This document shows positions 23,801 through 35,800 of a stretch of DNA of 64,000 nucleotides, piece after piece; the stretch's first letter is position 1; each line of letters begins with the position of its first letter. Source of the DNA: Patiria pectinifera (Eukaryota > Echinodermata > Asteroidea > Valvatida > Asterinidae); assembly GCA_029964075.1 (NCBI GenBank), contig CM057149.1, positions 15,452,197 to 15,516,196 of the forward strand, given 5' to 3'. A program made the translations under genes and the position numbers. The notes below the pieces were generated by a model. The model saw only the letters and a list, made by a program, of their open reading frames with translations, did no database searches and was not told where the DNA came from.

Positions 23801-26800
23801 TGACTGGCCTGCTCAATCAAAAAGAATCCATTTGTGCCTTATTTTTCTGTTTGCTGTTGGATCCAACAGAGTCCAACTTGGCGTTATTTACCAGTACCCA
23901 ACTGAAATCAACTCTGAATGTTTTCAGTTGCCTGCTGAATTCAACAGATTTCAACAGCAATATATACAAGGGGTTTACTGCTCAATCAAACATGACCCAG
24001 CGGGTATGTAAAATAGTTGGATCCTGTTGGATTGAACAGGGTTGGGGTTAACATTTATACAGTTTTAAGACAGATTGTGAGAACAAAGTACGCAATGTGG
24101 AGCTCACAACCTCCTGCTTACTTGTGTAGGCCCGGGTGCCTTAACTCTTTCGCTATGGCGAGCCGCTGACAGCGGCAAACAAAAATTGTACATGTCGTAT
24201 GGCAAGCCGCTGGCAGCGGCTCGGTGACGTTGCTGTGAATAAACAGGGTATCCCCATGACCTGTGCCTTATTTACATAATTTATATCATATAACCTCTGA
24301 CCCTAGTTTGAGCCGCTGCCAGTGGCTCTCCGTCTCGCCAGGGTCTGCTGCAGGTTATTGTGAGCAGTTTATTTACAGAGAGACATTGCAAGATGGCTGC
24401 GTCCACATCGACACACGGCGGAATTTCCAGCGGTTTATTACGTCCAAACAGGGAAAAATCGGTAAATTAAATTCCGTAGCGAAAGAGTTCAACCACAAGG
24501 CCACCCAGTCAGGTTTGCTGGATGAGTTGAATCTTACAGAGCAGTAATTAATATAATATGAATTATATTAAATGAGTTATTTTGTATCATCTGCACCTTC
24601 GCGGTTGACCAGGATCATGATCTTCTCGCTGAATGTTCTTGACGTCTTCCTCTTGGCCAAGACCTTCATCACCAAATTCGCAGACAGATCTTTGAACAAG
24701 AAATACACAAAAAGTCTCGCTTTTATTTTTGTTTTGCCTATTCGCCCCTAGCGACGCTAAAAGCCACTCAGAGTACACGGCTACATACAAATAAAATGAA
24801 GACTAGGTACTCAGGAAAAACTGAAAATAGTAATTAGCGTTCCTCTTAAAACAGGAAGGTTCACAGCCAACCCGAGGATTGAAGCAAGCCCAGGACAATC
24901 AGGGGAGGCCAAAGAAGGCCATGGGCAACTACAAAGTAGGATCAACAGCTGATTTTATTTTATGCAATGAAACAAGGCCACTTGCGCCACAAGTATTGTG
25001 CAAGATGTTCACCATTTCATGCTACGCAAAATTTCAGTAACATGACAATTTCACAACAGTTTCATAGTCATAAGTCCGAGACTTGCACAACAAATTATGC
25101 CGTAACTTGCGCAATCATTTTTGGTGGTGTAAGTTGTGGCATAGCGACTGAAAATGACCTATTTGACCAGCAAATCGTGATTGTCATGGAGCCTGTTATT
25201 GCACAACTTATTAAGGGTGATACAAGATACTCACAGCTTCTTGTTTGAAGTAAATGAATTTTCATTTTACTAGTGACAGAATTTTTAGAGCTGTTGGACA
25301 AAATAATTTTCAAAATGGCGGCCTGAGGTGATTGAACGACTGTTTTGTGAAACGAACAAATTCATACACAAACAGCCGTCGTAAATGCTGTTATTACCCT
25401 CGTCCAAGATGTTAAGATTTAAAAACATTGCGCAGCTACGCCAAGTTTCATGAAATTGATTGCAAGTTTATTGAGCAGCTGCACAACAAATTTGTTGCAG
25501 AAGTCTTACGCATGGTACAAGCTACGCAATTTTTTGTGAAATCGGCTGCTGGTGGAAAAGAAACAAGAATTCTCCCAACCCCCTGTAGGAAAACGTTTCT
25601 GCCGAATGAATAGGTTTAGGCTTGTGAGGTACATCTTCTGCTGTTGATTAAAGGGAAAATAACATTTGCAAACATCGAAAAATAAAACTACACATACCAA
25701 GTTGTTACGAAATACCTTACTAGGATGTTGGTAAATGCCAGTCTAAAGCATCATGTAAAATTAGGGCACTTGGTGTGAAGTCTTTTTCAAGAAAAATGGT
25801 ACTTTTGTATACATTTCCAATGGTGGTCGGCCGACCACCATTGGAAAAACCTAACTATTTTTCAACTTATGCTCTAAATTTACCATTTTGTTTCAGTCCA
25901 AATTTTGTTTGCTATTGGTTCCATGTTTATGAACGGGTGCAGGCCAGCTAGACTGGTTCCCTTACAATTTTCCGGCATTTTTTTTATCAATTTCATCTTC
26001 AGAGGAGTCAGGAAACCTGACTACTTCAACATTTTTGTTTTTCATGGTTTTTGCAGCATTTTCGAACACAAAACTTCAAACATGTCAGTGTAACAATATT
26101 TGATCTATTATACCAACCTCACAAATAGTTCATTTCTGAAAATTACAGCAAAAGCCAATGATGTACATTCCCTTTAACCACAGGGATCAGTTATGCAAGA
26201 AATAGTCTCAAAAACTTGAAAGTTTCCTCTTCGAGGAAATACTTGATGGTCTACCAAACTGTGAATCCCATTCCACTCCACTACAAGAAATAAAGTTTTG
26301 TTTATGTAAAGAAAAGCAACTCTATTGAATAAACCAACCTGTGAAGTGGAGATTGAAGGCCAGCACAAGATTGACAAACAGGTCGGGTATCTGTTCTGAT
26401 TCGTCCTCAGGCGGCGGATCCTCAATGTTGTTGAGTAAGAAGCTGACAAACTCTTCGTTCAGCTGATCTAGATTTCCATGTGACAGAAATGGAAGACATC
26501 TTATTTTAGTTTCAGACAAATCTTTATTTTTAGTTTTAACTTATTTTTTTCCATGGCACAGCCCGCACTCAGGCAGGCAGATTTTAAGATACAGCTCAAA
26601 ATAGGTCAGTAGGGTGGAAATTTCAAAATTTACTTTTTTTTGTAAAATCGGAAGGCTACATACATTTGTACGTCCTCTTTCATGTCAACTCTTTCTTTCT
26701 GAGAAAAACCTCAGGATTAAGAAGTTAAAATGTGACATTTTTGCTAAAAACTTCAATTTTGAATCGTTGATTTCTCTGCTTGATTTCTCTGTTTTCTTCT

Positions 26801-29800
26801 TTCTGATCTGCCTGTGTTCTAAGTCCCATAACTTCTGAACGGAAGGTCGTATTCACATGGGGTTTTCACCAACTATAAACTGAACGATAGCTCTATCCAA
26901 AAATTAAAAAAAAAAACACAACAAAATTTGATAAGGGCCAACAAATGATTCACTTAGCTTGATCGCATCACATACGGCACAAGACACACATATGCCAAGC
27001 TGGCGATAAACTTTTGGGTCAATTTCAAATTCCCTGAGTTTTCCCCCCACTGGAGGAAGTAATTACAAAGGGAAACTTATTTACAAGGTTTTTCCTGATT
27101 TCCAGAGTAGCTGGGAACCCTGACAACCTAAACTTAAACCCTGAGCGTACCGTAGTGCGTGTAAGGCAGTGGCTGGCCGCTGGACAGTAGCATAGTGGCT
27201 ACTAGCGAGGAGAAGCAGAGCTTCTGTAGACTCCGGGCGTCCGCCTGCATGTCCCGGGCGAGTTCAACCAGGAGGACCGAGCTGAGTAGCTGGGAGAGGA
27301 TGAGTGACTCCAGACCGCACAGGACACCGAAGGCCTTGAGGAGGAGGAGACGCAGGGAGGTGCGGTGCTCCTGAGGGGTGAAGGCAAATTCGACGACTAA
27401 AATCAAATTGATCCTACATCAGTCCTGATTTGAAAATCACAGGCGTGCGGAAAAAGGCACACCTGGATTTTTCTGGGCGTGTGATTTTTCTAGGCATGTG
27501 ATTTTTCTAGGCGTGTGATTTTTTCTAGGTGAGTGATTCTGTGGTCCAAGCTGGGACCGAACAATCTGGTATTTTTGTTATACGTTCTATTCATCTTGAT
27601 TTACAAATTACAGCCGTTTTCTCTTCACCGACTTGCTTTTTTTTCCGTAAATTATGAAGTATTTATGCCGTAAATGTATGCTGAGGTGTGCAGTACAGAG
27701 GGATTCAGGTGTGCGATTATTCGCACTTCTCGGGAAGCTTTTAGGCGTGTGATGGCGTGGGGGTGTGATCGCACGCCTCAAATCAGAAGGACTGCTACAT
27801 GTATCTTGTGGTGTAATTTTTGACATAGTATACGCATATAGACTGGCAATGAGGTCACTAGTGCACGTCTATGTGCTTCGAGGGACGGTGAGTGACCAGG
27901 GCCGAGGGAAATAGGACCCTCTTCTTTTAGACGTGCACTAGTGACCGAATTCTGCCAGTCCATATGTGTGTTTTATAACTCACCTCTGTCCAAAATATAA
28001 AATAAGGATAGAAACTTTTCAGGGTTTTATTATTGAACTGTTTTAGTTCAACAATTAACTCATAAGCGATTAAACTATAAGCAATTCAACAATTAAAGGA
28101 ACGCTTTCAGTTTCCCTTGATTCAGCTTTTGAGTTTGAGTTTTTGAGAGGGCGATGTAACCAGTCAAAAATTTTCGAGTATAGTGCCCGATCGAACACTA
28201 GCCTATACTCCGGAAATTACGCGCGTTATGTCTTGACGGGCGTCTACATGTAGTTCACATTGATGCGAATTTCATGCACTAGCCTATATTAGTGAACCAT
28301 ACGTGACCATGTTTCAGCCAACCAGGATGAAGAACCAGCAAGAGGTGTGTTATAATGCTATATATGACCCAACTAGACCAGTTAAAGGTACAGTCCATCA
28401 TTTGTAATTTGTGCATTTTGTTCGTCTCAAGCAACAAACATGCTCAAAATCTAAAGAAGGGTGCTGAACAACTAACCTGTTGAAGTTTCAGCTCAGCTTC
28501 AGCTGTATATTTTGAGAAGAACAGTATTTTAAGGTCTCAGTTTCAAATCAAAATTGCTGAATCATGTTTTCAATTGGGCCTGAATTCAGCGTCCGAGACA
28601 CGTTCTCACTGAGCTGATTGCAGCTATACGCGATGTCGCGCACCGATCCGACGAATTATAGCAGCCGCGCGCGCGTGTGTCGTGCCAACACTTAGGCGTG
28701 GTTCGCCGAATAAAAAAAAAGGGACTACTTACGGAAATTTCCAACGGTGCCTCTTTAGACACACCGTTAATAAAAACACACCGTTGGAAAGGCCTTCTTT
28801 TGTTGATTTCTTCAAAATGACAGCTTGCCAGAAAGAATAATTTCACAGGGACTTTAGTCCCCTTATCTTTCAACCAAGTATGTTTTTCAACAATAATTAC
28901 ATCAGTTACTTTTTGGATAGCTGCAAATGATGGACTGTGGCTTTAATTTAACCCGAGTCAATATTCACTGCAATTATGTAAAACTTTTAAAACCCTGCAG
29001 GTCAGTTGCAGGGGAAGGGATTTGAAGTGTTAAAGTAACTGTGTCGTAAAGGGAGTCACTGCACACACAAAAAACAGCACTGTGGAAAGCAGTGAAGCGT
29101 GACCGAATCTGCCTGTTTGCCCTGAGCTTAACCACAAAAAAGATCTGTGCAGGGATTTGAAGTGTCATCTAAACACCACAGAAGATTACTTCACCATTGC
29201 TATGACGTCACACTATTGTTAAAAGTGTGGAATCTGTTAGTAAAGTGTGGATTCAGAATTACGAATCCACACTTTGAACACGTCGGACAATTGTTCTCCA
29301 TAGTGAGCATTAATAGGACCATCTGCATGAAACCTTTCCTTCCGAAATTACCAACGCATCTTCACTGTCAGTTTCTCCCCGTCACTGCAAAAACTACTTG
29401 GAGTCAGAAAGAAATTGTCATCTGAACTATCAATGTTGATGTAAGGCCGCCTACACACAAAATGACTTGGTTGTACAGGTGTGGCGATACACATGCTAAA
29501 CACGCCACAATGTTTGATTACGTGTAAGAGCCTCGAAAAACTCCCTTGTAAATTACCCTAATGGCCATGACTCGACACGAGATATGCAAGTCTTTTCATC
29601 TCCACTCACTGGATTGTTAATGACAATTCTTCTTTTGATGCAATGGTTTAAGTCGAAGAATACAACTCACAATTGTGGATTCTTAATTTACGAATTCACT
29701 CGGCACTTCGCACCTCGTGAATTCTTAAATTACGGATCCACACTTTCTCATGTATTCTCTTTAACAGAACTTGAAGTGTAGTTGCTAGCTCAATGGGCAA

Positions 29801-32800
29801 AAGCGGTTTTGCCAAACTTGAGGGAGGTGTGAAGTGCAGAAGACTAGATAGGAGGATTAAGAAGTTTTTCACACAACTAATCATTAACCACCTTCCCTTG
29901 CCTTATTTGACATGGTATAAATGGACTTCCGGTCAATAAATTAGAGAAAAGCTGTGAAAAATGGAAACATTTGATGTTTTTTTCCAGTATACTGTATGTA
30001 TTAAAGGTGGCCCGTGCCTCGGACTCGACCTTTGTCCAATTGTGACTCGTGACTCGGATTTGTTTAACTTAATCACTACATTTCAAATTCAAACATTCAA
30101 AATAAATAGTCCAGTTGGAAATAATCGAACACTAAATTATTGGAAAACTGCACAGCCCTACACCACATTGCTCTTACCATTTGGTAGTACAAGACCAGTG
30201 AGTTGATGACTTCGTAGTTGTCTCTGTATATGACAGCTTTGCACACATCAGGATTGGCGTCACTCTGAAAGGAGGGCATATTGATGTGAGTCAGTGTCAC
30301 ATGATCGCTGTGGCCATGCGTGTTGTGCCCTTGAGTAAGGCGCTTTACCTCAATTACTCCTCTCAACCCAGGTGTTAAATGGGTACCGGTATTATTCAAT
30401 GCTGGGAAGGTAACAGACTCGCTGTGGAGGAGGTGTGGCGATCCCCCCACAGCAGCATATGAGTCTGGCCCAATCGCTAATGAAAGAGAGATGGGCACTC
30501 TGTTCCCGTTTACACAGGTTCGTCCCCTTACCCTTTACCTTTTACCAGTGTCACAGAGCCTCACAGAGTTCATATTAGTTCACGAGTCTAACATTCACAC
30601 TAAAAGTTGTGATAGGGTTAAGCTCAATCATCATAAAGTTCCATGTTCAAAGCCTAGCAAGACATATGGTGATCATGCTTTTGCCATCTATGCACCAACT
30701 CGGGATGTTAATGTGCTTTAGAATATTGTACACTTCGGCTCTCCATACTAGGATTGTTGCATTATGGAAAAAGAGATCTATTGCTTGTCAAGATGGCTCC
30801 TGTTAGTTGATGCCTGTATGATTAAAATGTGATTGTTTGTCGATCGTAAATGCCAACTGTCCGTGATTGTCTTCTGTTCCCGCATTGACCATCCGAACCT
30901 GAAGTGACGGTAGACTCCGTTACAAGACGTTTCTTTGTGTACTTTTAACTCTTTTCTATTCAACTGGCTTACTCTTCATGTGGTTTTGATGTCTCGTAAA
31001 ACATTTTGAGATATTAATGCAAAACACCTTATTAACCCCAACTCTAACAGAATTTTTGCTAGGATGTAACCTCAATCCTGCAAAATACTCCAACTGCCTC
31101 CATGTAAAAATTGCACACAGCCTCAATCCTGCAAAATGCTCCTTTCTTTCTTGAATGTGGTCCTTGGAGGGTTGACCACTGCCTCAATTACTGTGTGCTG
31201 CCACGAGAGTTGGGATTAATAAGGCGTTTTACATTCAAATCTCAAAATCCTTCAGCATTCACTGTCAAAATGTTGAGGCAGAGCCAGTGACATCCTGGAG
31301 CAGTGCGGAGGATTTCAAGTATCATGTAGGCCTATATTTATGCACAGCTGAGCATAAACAACACAAGGTGGCTCAAGACCTTAGCACAGTGCATCCTCCA
31401 ACATCAGCTGCACATTTTCACCATATAGCCTCAATCCTGCACAATTTTGCAATATGATTTTGGAGGATTTGGGAAGATTAGGGCGAATCACATCGATGAT
31501 CTACTTACCAAGATTGTCGTGAGTTCCTCCAAGTACTCGCTGATGACTGCCTCATCTTCGTGCAAGGCCCAGCTCCTCTGCTGGGAGTCGTTCTTGCAAT
31601 CCGTCAGCTCCGAGAAGATGACCTCTAACCTTTCCTTGTCCATACTGCCCTCCAGGGACAACTTGCCGTCGGACACTGAAGCATTCTGCTTGTCAGGGGA
31701 AAAAAGATCTGTGCCAGTTCTTGTGTTGGCAATGAGTACCTTGTACCCTTGTCTTACAGGTACAGTCCATCATTTGTAATTTGTACATTATGTGCGTTTG
31801 AAGCAACAAGAGTGCTGAAAATCTAAAGAAGGGTGCTTAACAACTATCCCGATAGAGTTTTAGCTCAGTGAATGCTGTATATTCCGAGAAAGCAATATTC
31901 TAGGATCTTGGTTCTAAATCAAAAGTTGCTGAATCATGTTTTGAATTGGGCCTGAATTCAGCGTCCGAGACATGTTCTCACTGAGCTGATTGCAGCTACG
32001 CGATGTCACGCACTGAACCGACAAATTATAGCAACCACGCGCACGTGTGCGCGTCAACGGTTACAAACGCTTCGCTGATTTAAAAAAAACAAAATTATAA
32101 CGGAAATTTCCAACGATGCATTTTAAGACGCATCGTTGAAAAGGCGTTTTCTTTCATTGTTTTCTTCAAAATGACAGCATGCCAGAAAGAATAATTTCAC
32201 AGGGAGTTTAGTCCCCATACTATCTTTAAACCAAGTTTGTTTTTCAACAATAATTACGCGAGTTCCTTTTTGGATGGCTGCAAATGATGGACTGTAGCTT
32301 TAAAGTTGCATCTCCCTGTGCTGTTCAATTTTTTTTCTAATAATAAATTTCAACTTTTTATTCCAACCAAAAAAAAACCCTCCTTTTTTCCTTTTTTTTG
32401 GATCTCTGCAAACCTCTGTAAAAATAAAGTATATGTTTTGGGCACAAACAGATCCGCTTTGCAAGCAGACTGGCTCCTGGGCCGTACATTAATCATGTTA
32501 ATGATGCTGATAGTGGGGCTGGAACCAGCCTACTCCGCGAGAACGGAATTATTGTCTGGCAGCCATTGAAATTGAAATTGAAATTTAAATAAATAATAAC
32601 AATAACTTGACGTACATGGGCCAATTTCCTTCCGGTTTAATTCTCGTCCAAAAGTGAATAACTTCTGTACTGCTTGAATGTTAGCAATATAAAAAAAAAG
32701 GCATGCAATTTTTTGGATGAAACTTGAAAAAAAAGCAAGGACGGGGGAATGCAACTTTAACACCAAATCTACTAAAAATTCATCTCGCACAAAATCTAGT

Positions 32801-35800
32801 AAAAATTCATCTCAATTACATTTCCAGGATAAGCTGTGGGAAAAGTAAACAAAACAAAAAAGGAAAAAAAAATATCAAAGTTTTGTTGACTTGCTGCAAC
32901 AAAACGAGCCATACATGTATACATACAGGGTTCGACCTTAACTTTTTCTGTAGCTAGCCAGCCGGACTACTGAAACAGCCTCTTAACTAGCCCGCGGGCA
33001 TTTTCACTAGCCCGCATTTTTTTTTAGCTCAAATACAAAATGGCGCATTTTCAGGCTCAATTCTGAGGGATTTTTGTCAGTGTTTTTAATAAACAGATCT
33101 AATAATTTAACCTTTTAAAACAGTTGAAAAAAACTAGACAACAATTGATGAGGTTTACTTCCTGAATTAAATGATTTATTTCTATAATTAATAATATTTT
33201 GACTCGCCAGCCGGGCTACTTAAGGAATAGTTTGACTAGCCCGCCACTGTTTCAACTAGCATTTGGCTAGCGGGCTACCGCTAATTTCGAACCCTGCATG
33301 TATATATTGTCCGACGTGGTTCAATATCGTCTGCTTTGAACAGCGCCTTCAATGGTCAGATGGTGTCAACCCCCTACCCCTGACTTGTTGATGATGTAAC
33401 GTCTTCATGACTGGAAAACAAAAATGCGGCTACCTTTGTGCGTGGAGAGTTTGCTTGGCCAACATACTTCCCCCATCTCCCCCCTCCTCAGCAAAATCTT
33501 GCTTACACCACTGGAAGTGATGGGCCATCAATGGACTTTGTGGTGTAGCAATGATCCATGATACCTCAATCCCAGGTGCAAACGACAAGTTACATAAAGC
33601 GTTAAAGGCATAGTCCATCATTTGTAATTTGTGCATTTTGTTCGTTTGAAGGAACAAACATGACAAAAGTGTTCAAAATCTAAAGAAGGCTGCTGAACAA
33701 CTAACCTGATGAAGTTTCAGCTCAGCTTCGCTGTATATTTTGATAAAAATAACATTCTAGGATCTCGATTTCAAATCAAAAGTTGCTGAATCATGTTTTG
33801 AACTGGGCCTGAATTCAGGGTCCGAGACACGTTCTCACAGAGCCGACTGCAGCTACACGACATGCACGATGTCGTGCACTGATCCGACGAATTATAGCAA
33901 CCACGTGCGCGTTTGCATCGTGCCAACGCTTGCGCGCAATTCGCCGAATAAAAAAAAACCGAAAAACTAACGGAAATTTCCAACATCGCTTCATAAGACG
34001 TTGGAAAGGCCTTCTTTCGTTGATTTCTTCAAAATGACAGCTTGCTGAAAGAATAATTTCACAGGGAGTTTAGTCCCCTTACTATATTTCGACCAAGTAT
34101 GCTTTTCAACAATAATTACGCCAGTTACTTTTTGGATAGCTGCAAATGATGGACTCTGGCTTAAAAAAAACCACACACTTACTGCTGTCTGCTGTAGAGA
34201 CTGAAGGATCTTGTCCATAGTCCCAGCCACTGACGGGACAGACTCCCTGACATGACTGAAGACAGCGTTTAAAGCCGTTGTGCATTTGGCATAACTCAGC
34301 CCAGTGTTTACGCGCACGAGCTCCAGCAAATCTTGGCCGAGTTTGCCTGGCACGGACGCCGAAGATGGACTCCGTAGAGGAGACGTGGGCTCTGCATGCG
34401 TTGCGCTCGGCTGCCGTTCAGTGTCGTTATTTAGCACCGGCGATGAAATTCTGTCATTGGGCGGGTTTGACTCTGTCTCCGGTTGGGTTGAGGAGGGTGA
34501 TGGGCTCTGTGAAGTCGTCTGTGTGTCACTGGCCCGGATGGGCGGGGGTGGGGCTGATCGGTGTTTCCCTGAAGACCGTGACGTGGAGCGAGTTGGAGCA
34601 TGCTTTTTGACCGGGCTGTCTGCAGACGCAGACTGGTTTTTTAATACTGTCTGTCGATGCTCGATTAGCTTCCTTGATAGAAAAACAAGAGGAAATTGTT
34701 AAGACTTGTAAAGTAGCACCTGTACTGCGTTGTACAACATTGTATCGTTTTCACGATTTGAGACGGCTTCAAACGCATAAACAACACCTATGCACAGGTA
34801 CACACGTGTATGTCTCTCAAAAATGCAGGTATGCACAGGATTTGCAATAAGCCATGCCCATGATGTAACCCTCCTTTTGTTTGATCAGTCAAAGACACTC
34901 AAAGAATTCTTCCACTTCCTCTATCTGCCATGCATTTGTATAAAGGCTGGTAAAAAAAAAGGGACCACTGTAAACACTGTTAATAGTCAAATTCCATCAA
35001 CAGACAACAGAGGTAACTAGAAAGTACAGTTGGCATACAGTGTATCAATCACCTCCAGTCAAAGCATGGCTATATCAAATAAACAAGGGAACTCTTAACT
35101 GTTAAAAAAACAGTCACTTGATTGATTTTGGCTGCTGTCACATGTAGCTGAATTCATCAGCCGGAGAGGGAGGGTTTTACATATGTCCTACATGCACAAC
35201 TTCTGAGACGTGTGTACGTGTTCTACATGTACATGTACACAACCCCCAAGAACAGACACACAAAGAGAGAACAACAGATCCTCTCAGTCCTCGGGTCTTT
35301 TGTTCCAAACAGTCCTTTGTAGTAGGTTTGTGTGCTTAGTCTACATGTATGGGAGAGTGCTGCATTACAGGGACAAAGGGAAACACAAAGCATTGTCTTC
35401 GGGAGTATAGTAAAACAAGAGTGGGTGCACATGCTATGAGTAGATTTCACTCACTGTAGTGTTTTCCTCTGCTCGTGGGTGAACGTGCCGCCTTTCTGAG
35501 TCGCTGACAGGTGAACGAACTCGATCGCCCTGTCGATGGATGAAATGACGTCCTCTAGTTTCTGGTTTGCAAAAGGAATAAGGAACAGAAAAAAATCACT
35601 TACAATTATAATTGTTATTATTAAGCATTCTTAGGCGAGATTAATCCTCCTACTGAAAAGTCCTCCCCCATAGCATATGTACAGGCTGGTCACCAACTGC
35701 CAGAACCCACATACATGTAGATTAAACCACATAACTGTAAAAACCGGGGCCCAATTTCACGGCGCTGCTAAGCACACGATTTGCTGCTAACAGAGCCTCC

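Noticed and set aside
30097-30498. 133-codon minus frame as a gene
   Set aside because: It joins NCKIPSD exon 5 to neighbouring SINE sequence; the splice sites and homology limit coding to 30178-30264.
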